DNA of 57,420 bases from an uncultured Prevotella sp. (lineage in GTDB: Bacteria; Bacteroidota; Bacteroidia; Bacteroidales; Bacteroidaceae), in the NCBI GenBank assembly GCA_900547005.1, contig URER01000010.1, positions 1 through 57,420 of the forward strand. Direction: 5' to 3'. Positions 52,965 through 57,420 of this stretch are shown piece by piece (position 1 is the first letter of the stretch; every line of letters starts with the position of its first letter). The notes below the pieces were generated by a model that was not told the origin of the DNA, made no database searches, and saw nothing but the letters and a program-made list of their open reading frames with translations. The translations under genes were made by a program, and so were the position numbers.

Positions 52965-54212
52965 TCACTCCTCTATGTTATAGAGGAAGTCATTATACGG
53001 GTACTTCTGCACGTGCAGCTCGCGTACCTTTTTATATAATATGTCTCTGAATTCGTCGATATTGTCCTTCTCACGGGCACTGATGAAAAGGCAGTTCTCG
53101 TGCAACTTCGCCATCCACGTGCGTTTCAGATCGTCGAGTGTGATGTTCTCGCGCGTCATTGGCGTGAGGTCATCCGGCTCTTTCTCCGTCCACGTGTAGT
53201 TGTCTATCTTGTTGAAGACAATCATCGACGGCTTCTCTGCACAACCGAGGTCGGCCAAAGTCTTCTCCACCACCTGTATCTGCTCCTCGAAATCCGGGTG
53301 CGAGATGTCTACGACGTGCAGCAACAGGTCGGCCTCGCGCACCTCGTCGAGCGTTGACTTGAACGAATCAACAAGGTCGGTGGGCAATTTTCTGATAAAT
53401 CCTACGGTGTCGGCGAGCAGAAACGGCAGGTTTTCCACCACCACCTTGCGTACTGTCGTGTCGAGCGTTGCAAAGAGTTTGTTCTCCGCAAACACCTCGC
53501 TCTTTGCCATGAGGTTCATTATCGTGCTCTTGCCCACGTTGGTATATCCCACGAGAGCCACGCGGATGAGTCGTCCGCGGTTCTTGCGCTGTGTCGTCTT
53601 CTGCTTGTCAATCTCCGCGAGACGCTGCTTCAGGAGCGTTATGCGTTGCAGGATGATACGGCGGTCCATCTCAAGCTGCGTCTCACCCGGACCACGCAAG
53701 CCCACAGAGCCTTTGCCACCGCCCGAGCCGCTACCGCCTCCCTGACGCTCAAGGTGCGTCCACAGTCGTTGCAGACGTGGCAGCATATAGCGGTATTGCG
53801 CCAATTCCACCTGTGTCTTGGCGTTGGCCGTCTGCGCGCGCATTGCGAAAATGTCGAGGATGAGCGACGTGCGGTCGAGTATTTTCACCTTCAGCTCGTT
53901 CTCGATGTTGCGTATCTGCTTCGCCGACAGCTCATCGTCGAAGATTACCATACCCACCGGGCGTTCCGCATCCTCCTCGTCGATGATGTATTGTCTTATC
54001 TCCTCTAATTTTCCCTTGCCCACATACGTAACCGAGCTTGGGCCCGCCATACGCTGCGTGAATCGCTTCACGGTGATTGCTCCGGCCGTATCAGCCAGAA
54101 ACTCCAGTTCGTCGAGATATTCTTTTGTCTTTGCCTCGTCCTGTTCCTTTGTTATTAGTCCGACGAGTACAGCGGTTTCCGCCTTGACTTCTGATATTAC
54201 AAATTCCTTCAT
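52965..54212 (-). CDS. hflX: Ribosome-associated GTPase HflX
   Basis: The 415-aa GTPase splits or rescues stalled ribosomes under stress. It has the HflX N-terminal domain (~20-180; YVGKGKLEEIRQYI, VGMVIFDDELSAKQIRNIE, LDRTSLILDIFAMRA), a Gly-rich linker (GGGSGSGGGKGSVGLRGPGETQLEMDRR) and the G domain with G1 GYTNVGKST (~222), G3 DTVGFIRKLP and G4 FNKID. The C-terminal helix is present. Length (~415) is normal. It is transcribed from an upstream array of 66-bp promoter repeats, the most unusual feature of this gene. Confidence 0.95.
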   Translation of the reverse strand: MKEFVISEVKAETAVLVGLITKEQDEAKTKEYLDELEFLADTAGAITVKRFTQRMAGPSSVTYVGKGKLEEIRQYIIDEEDAERPVGMVIFDDELSAKQIRNIENELKVKILDRTSLILDIFAMRAQTANAKTQVELAQYRYMLPRLQRLWTHLERQGGGSGSGGGKGSVGLRGPGETQLEMDRRIILQRITLLKQRLAEIDKQKTTQRKNRGRLIRVALVGYTNVGKSTIMNLMAKSEVFAENKLFATLDTTVRKVVVENLPFLLADTVGFIRKLPTDLVDSFKSTLDEVREADLLLHVVDISHPDFEEQIQVVEKTLADLGCAEKPSMIVFNKIDNYTWTEKEPDDLTPMTRENITLDDLKRTWMAKLHENCLFISAREKDNIDEFRDILYKKVRELHVQKYPYNDFLYNIEE

Positions 54213-54241
54213 TCGTTTTTTATTTCTACTCTTTTACAAAA

Positions 54242-54464
54242 GTGTAGCTTATCTTCTGCAAAGATAATGCAAATGAGCGCAATGAGAATTTATTCTCATA
54301 TTGCCGAGTGCAGCTTATCTTCTGCAAAGATAATGCAAATGAGCGCAATGAGAATTTATTCTCATATTGCCGAGTGCAGCTTATCTTCTGCAAAGATAAT
54401 GCAAATGAGCGCAATGAGAGTTTATTCTCATATTGCCGAGTGTAGCTTATCTTCTGCAAAGATA
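54242..54464 (-). repeat. Tandem 66-bp promoter repeat upstream of hflX (3 full units plus a partial fourth)
   Basis: Units start at 54242, 54308, 54374 and 54440, each 66 bp. On the minus strand each holds TTGCGCTCATTTGCAT followed by TATCTTTGC, a -7 box after two TTGC elements, plus an AATATGAGAATAAATTCTCA palindrome (GAGAATAAATTCTC). The third full unit differs by one base (GAGAG for GAGAA); the fourth ends after AAAGATA. All point toward hflX. The frames that read through it are only periodicity artefacts, since 66 is divisible by three. Confidence 0.88.
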
Positions 54465-54566
54465 CGACATTTTTTAGATGTAAGAATGATTACATTATTA
54501 AATAATGTGAGTAATCTTTTGCCTCCAGCTTCCCCCTCTTACCGCTTTCTGAAAAATCTTTACAAA

Positions 54567-55051
54567 TACCCCTTAAAAACTCGCTGTATTTTCTTCAAAA
54601 TCTTCTTCGCTTGCAAATATCGCAAAATACGGCATTTTGCGCTATTTTGGCTTAATTCTTTGATTATCAGAGACTTATCCTGATTTTTTTCTTAAAAACT
54701 GCCGTTTTGAGAGCCAAAATTTCCCCCGTTATATTGCAACGGAGGCTCCGTTAGACGCCAAAAGTGCCACTTTTAGCCTTCAACGGAGCCACTTTTGCAC
54801 TGCAAAACGGCCTAAAACGCACTCTAAAAGTGCCACTTTTGGAAGCTAACAAACGTTAAATCGCCCGATTTTGCCATTTTTCCCTGTTTTCGGGAACATC
54901 AAATTTCGACAAAAATCGACTCATTTTTTTTCTAACGGAGGCCGTTTGGGAATTTTGAGTTGCGAATTTTGAGTCTTGAGTTTGGCTTTTTGAGGTCGTA
55001 AAATCACCGAAAATGAGTAACGGGACCTATATTTAACAAAAGTTGACACAA
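54567..55051 (+). repeat. ~500-bp interspersed intergenic element, copy C
   Basis: Homologous to copies A and B. AACGGAG occurs at 54738 (as AACGGAG-G-CTCCGTT) and 54782, a 44-bp gap that equals two 22-bp steps, with AAAAGTGCCACTTTT filling the middle. ACAAACGTTAAAT, TTCTAACGGAGGC and GAGTAACGGGACC follow in the same order as in the other copies. It lies between the divergent hflX and transporter genes. Confidence 0.85.
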
Positions 55052-55201
55052 TAAAAATGAGGCTGAAAATGGTAAATTAATTTTACAAAACAACTTCCAA
55101 ATTCGTCTGTGATGATATGTTTTTTGAATAATCTTTATGCCGCTATTCTCTCCTCTTTTCCCTCTCCTCTCTTCTCTTTTCATCATGTTGAGGCGAAATA
55201 C

Positions 55202-55276
55202 CGTAAACGTTTACGTAGAAAAAATAGATTTTTATTAAAAATAATTTGATATATGTCAATTAATTGTTTACCTTTG
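55202..55276 (+). promoter_or_regulatory. LacI-like operator and consensus promoter of the candidate sRNA
   Basis: CGTAAACGTTTACG (55202-55215) is a perfect 14-bp palindrome. TTTG at 55245-55248 and TACCTTTG at 55269-55276 are exactly 20 bp apart, a full Bacteroidetes promoter. The palindrome centre is ~60 bp before the -7 box. It shares CGTAAACGTTTACGT with the site at 23016. Confidence 0.65.
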
Positions 55277-55281
55277 CCAAC

Positions 55282-55388
55282 AGAAAATAAATAAAACGAT
55301 TTTCAAAGAATATATAACTACATAAAACTCAAACTGCTGAAACATTCAATAATTAGAAAAAGTTTCGACGTGATGTCGAGACTTTTTT
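55282..55388 (+). ncRNA. Candidate small RNA (~107 nt)
   Basis: A transcript from the consensus promoter would end at the intrinsic terminator AAGTTTCGAC-GTGAT-GTCGAGACTT plus TTTT (55360-55388). No ATG, GTG or TTG start with a useful frame lies between. The terminator has no other plus-strand gene to serve: the upstream neighbour hflX reads the other way. It could also be an attenuated leader of the transporter at 55500, although that gene has its own -7 box (55457-55464). Confidence 0.5.
55360..55388 (+). terminator. Intrinsic terminator of the candidate sRNA
   Basis: A ten-bp stem with one G-T pair, five-base loop and a run of six T. Confidence 0.75.
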
Positions 55389-55499
55389 CGGTTATATAGA
55401 GTTTGAACTTACATCTTAATAGACGTTAAAACTCACTACGGATGGAATATTTTTGCTACCTTTGCACCCCGTGATACGATTGTAAATCATTAATACACA

Positions 55500-56471
55500 A
55501 TGGGTATTGTACGTTTCTTGAAAGATTGGACGCTGCCGGTAGCGATTATTACCGGTACGGTTCTATATCTTGTTTTCGCTTATGTTCCGGCTTTAGATGA
55601 GGCTTCCAGGTTCTTCGCTCCTATATGCAAGACAGGCTTGCCGGTGTTTATGTTCCTTGTGCTTTTCGTAACTTTCTGCAAGGTCGACTTCCATAAGTTG
55701 CGCCCGGTGCGCTGGCATTGGTGTGTGGGATTGTTCCAGATATTGTTTGTTGCAATCACGGTGGGGCTTATTCTCGCATTCGATATGCGGGGCAATAACC
55801 TTATCCTGCTCGAGGCTCTGCTCATCAGCATCATCTGTCCGTGCGCTTCTGCCGCTCCTGTGGTGACAATGAAGCTCGGCGGAAACCTTGAGGAGATGAC
55901 CTCGTACACGTTTCTCTCGAATCTTATCACGGCAACGCTTGTGCCTGTCTGCTTCCCTTTGATTAATAGTGAGGCGCACATTTCTTTCGCGTCAGCGTTC
56001 TTTACTATCTTAAAGGAGGTGTTCCTCGTGTTGCTGTTGCCTATGTTCTTCGCTTATTTGGTGAAGCATTATATGCACAAATTCCATAAGTTCGTTACCG
56101 GGATAAAGGATTTGAGCTATTATCTTTGGGCTTGTTCGCTCATGATTGTGTCGGGAACGACCATCCGGAACATTGTCCATGCCGACACGTCCGTTACGTT
56201 TCTCTCGGTATTGGCAGTCTTCTCGCTCATGCTTTGCATCATCCAGTTTGCCGTAGGGCGCTATATCGGACATTTCTTCGGCAGTACCGTGAATGCCGGT
56301 CAGGCTCTCGGACAGAAGAATACGGTGTTTGCCATCTGGGCGGCAACGACATATCTGCATCCGCTTTCTACCATCGGACCGGGCTGTTACATCCTGTGGC
56401 AGAACACGATAAACAGTTTTGAGATATGGCAGAAGCGCGTTCAGGACGCAAGAAAGGGGGTGGCGAGATGA
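55500..56471 (+). CDS. BASS-like membrane transporter
   Basis: The 323-aa product has about 9-10 hydrophobic segments spread over its length, with the two-helix crossing motifs of bile acid:sodium symporter-like (BASS/SBF) proteins: SIICPCASAAPVVTMKLGGNLEEMTSYTFLSNLITATLVPV near residues 115-155, and GQALGQKNTVFAIWAATTYLHPLSTIGPGCYILWQNTINS near 275-310. Substrate unknown; the family carries bile acids, organic acids or pantothenate/ketopantoate. Promoter -7 box TACCTTTG at 55457-55464. It overlaps the SGNH hydrolase gene by four bases (ATGA, 56468-56471). Confidence 0.75.
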   Translation: MGIVRFLKDWTLPVAIITGTVLYLVFAYVPALDEASRFFAPICKTGLPVFMFLVLFVTFCKVDFHKLRPVRWHWCVGLFQILFVAITVGLILAFDMRGNNLILLEALLISIICPCASAAPVVTMKLGGNLEEMTSYTFLSNLITATLVPVCFPLINSEAHISFASAFFTILKEVFLVLLLPMFFAYLVKHYMHKFHKFVTGIKDLSYYLWACSLMIVSGTTIRNIVHADTSVTFLSVLAVFSLMLCIIQFAVGRYIGHFFGSTVNAGQALGQKNTVFAIWAATTYLHPLSTIGPGCYILWQNTINSFEIWQKRVQDARKGVAR

Positions 56472-57280
56472 TAAGGTTGATACTCATATCGGTCTTGTTG
56501 GCCGTGGCTTCGTCGCTACCTGCGCAGAATGGCGCGATGAACAGTTATGATGCGGCTTTGCAGACACCCGATGCCATGCCCCGTTCGTTGAAGAGTGAGA
56601 CGAGCAGGGGAGTGAAAGCACCTAATCCCGACAATGCGATTGCCGATGTGCCTGTGGGGGATTCAAATGCGAAAGAGGTAGAGAAGAGTGTGGAAAAGGC
56701 TTCACGAAAATTGCGGGTATTGCTTATCGGCGACTCGATGTGCGACGGATTGGGCAGCCGTTTCTCTGATTATGCCGCGAAAAACGACTTCGACCTGCAT
56801 ACGGTGATATGGTATGGCTCCACGTCTAAGAGCTGGTCGACGACTTACGACTTGCAATATCACATCAATCGGGTGCATCCCGACTATATAATAATGAGTC
56901 TGGGAACGAATGACTTGGGCTATTATGACTACGAGCGACGCGAGAATTGGATTAAGGATATATTGGCAAAGATTGGTGATATTCCTTATCTGTGGATTGG
57001 TCCGCTGCCGTGGCGCAAGGTGCGCGACCGTACAATAGTAGATATTATACGCCGTAACACAGGTGTAAACAACTTCTATGACAGTAGCAACACTTACTGC
57101 CAGCGTTTAGACGGCGTGCATCCTACATTCCCTGATGCCGCAAAATGGGTGGACGACATCGTGAGATGGATGGGCAATTCGTTCCTCGGCAACACTCCGC
57201 TCAACTTGGAACGGCCCGACAAGAAAGCCGCTTTCCGTCCCGACGAGAAGCATACGCCACGCTATAAAGGGAGAATGTAG
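56468..57280 (+). CDS. Exported SGNH/GDSL-type hydrolase (DUF459-like)
   Basis: The 270-aa product has a signal peptide (MIRLILISVLLAVASSLPAQ), a low-complexity charged stretch (~30-80) and an SGNH domain: LLIGDSMCDGLGSR (catalytic Ser), a block II Gly in YGSTSKSWSTT, SLGTNDLG (block III Asn) and LDGVHPTFPDAAKWVDDIV (block V Asp/His). Related proteins remove acyl groups from surface polysaccharides or peptidoglycan. The frame is open 14 codons further upstream, but that part lies inside the transporter gene; ATG 56468 overlaps its stop, indicating coupling. Substrate unknown; surface-glycan deacetylation is a plausible guess. Confidence 0.82.
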   Translation: MIRLILISVLLAVASSLPAQNGAMNSYDAALQTPDAMPRSLKSETSRGVKAPNPDNAIADVPVGDSNAKEVEKSVEKASRKLRVLLIGDSMCDGLGSRFSDYAAKNDFDLHTVIWYGSTSKSWSTTYDLQYHINRVHPDYIIMSLGTNDLGYYDYERRENWIKDILAKIGDIPYLWIGPLPWRKVRDRTIVDIIRRNTGVNNFYDSSNTYCQRLDGVHPTFPDAAKWVDDIVRWMGNSFLGNTPLNLERPDKKAAFRPDEKHTPRYKGRM

Positions 57281-57286
57281 AGTACA

Positions 57287-57315
57287 AGCCCCCCTCTAAT
57301 CCCCCCAAGGGGGGA
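57287..57315. repeat. GC-rich palindromic intergenic repeat (C6/G6 type)
   Basis: An exact copy of the unit at 1172-1200, seven bases after the SGNH hydrolase stop. Confidence 0.75.
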
Positions 57316-57366
57316 AGCCCAGACAGAGTGATCCCAAGTTCTACGGAAAGAATACGTAAAGAAATG

Positions 57367-57408
57367 GGGCTGTGTCGTAATTAAGTTTTTACGGCGCAGC
57401 CTCTTTTT
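57367..57408 (+). terminator. Intrinsic terminator of the transporter/SGNH operon
   Basis: GGCTGTGTCGTAA pairs with TTACGGCGCAGCC through a stem with two wobbles or mismatches, followed by TCTTTTTTA. Confidence 0.8.
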
Positions 57409-57420
57409 TAGTGCTTTGAG

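Noticed and set aside
54226..54683. Open frames with 22-residue repeats in the hflX upstream region
   Set aside because: The 66-bp period is divisible by three, so any frame open in one unit stays open; the repeats carry promoter boxes and are not coding.
1..57420. Insertion sequences, integrases, prophage genes, tRNA or rRNA genes
   Set aside because: No transposase, recombinase or phage protein motif and no cloverleaf or rRNA sequence was recognised on either strand.

Overview
The window looks like a chromosomal segment of a Bacteroidales bacterium, most likely Prevotella or a close relative. The signs are Bacteroidetes-type promoters (TTTG near -33, TAnnTTTG near -7), several secreted proteins ending in the Prevotella-style tail (YNLxGq... 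kGxYixxGkKxiik), small Bacteroidales-specific families (DUF3791/DUF3990, DUF4886, DUF4954, DUF4405, DUF6249), and abundant plant-polysaccharide enzymes. No rRNA, tRNA, IS element, prophage or CRISPR array was recognised. Calls come from reading the sequence without database searches.

Layout. 1-904: start of an AAA-ATPase/nuclease-like gene (minus). 905-2407: long divergent intergenic region with 66-bp promoter repeats, a ~500-bp interspersed element and a ~400-nt leader. 2408-5390: large secreted protein and a 68-aa protein, followed by a candidate structured RNA. 5846-6751: three-gene DUF3791/DUF3990 module, possibly toxin-antitoxin. 6839-16481 (minus): glycan cluster of DUF4886/beta-helix protein, two GH3 enzymes and a GH2 enzyme. 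16694-19308: nitroreductase and SulP transporter. 19565-22848 (minus): small secreted protein plus a large PL1 pectate lyase. 23767-28853: C_GCAxxG_C_C protein, MetY, RmuC and a second pectate lyase. 28980-36006: class II ribonucleotide reductase, FolB, amidase, MCE protein and DnaA. 36123-41639 (minus): unknown MORN-like protein, YafQ-type toxin-antitoxin pair, ClpB. 41963-43643: secreted two-repeat protein and a DUF4405 membrane protein. 44032-54212 (minus): fumarase, an ECF sigma operon, M16 peptidase, DUF4954, QueC and HflX. 55500-57280: membrane transporter and SGNH hydrolase.

The coding content is mostly recognisable; the unusual material is non-coding. (a) Three copies of a ~500-bp element lie in the same orientation, all between divergent genes, each with a core of AACGG motifs phased at 22 bp. 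(b) Two copies of a ~138-bp element consist of a different 22/23-bp phased array. (c) 66-bp tandem promoter repeats stand upstream of two unrelated minus-strand genes, each beside a copy of element (a). (d) Four LacI-like palindromes lie upstream of secreted-protein, pectinase or transporter promoters; two are exactly 70 bp from identical -7 boxes. (e) Three candidate small or structured RNAs were found (5444-5621, 27318-27425, 55282-55388). How these signals work together is inference.
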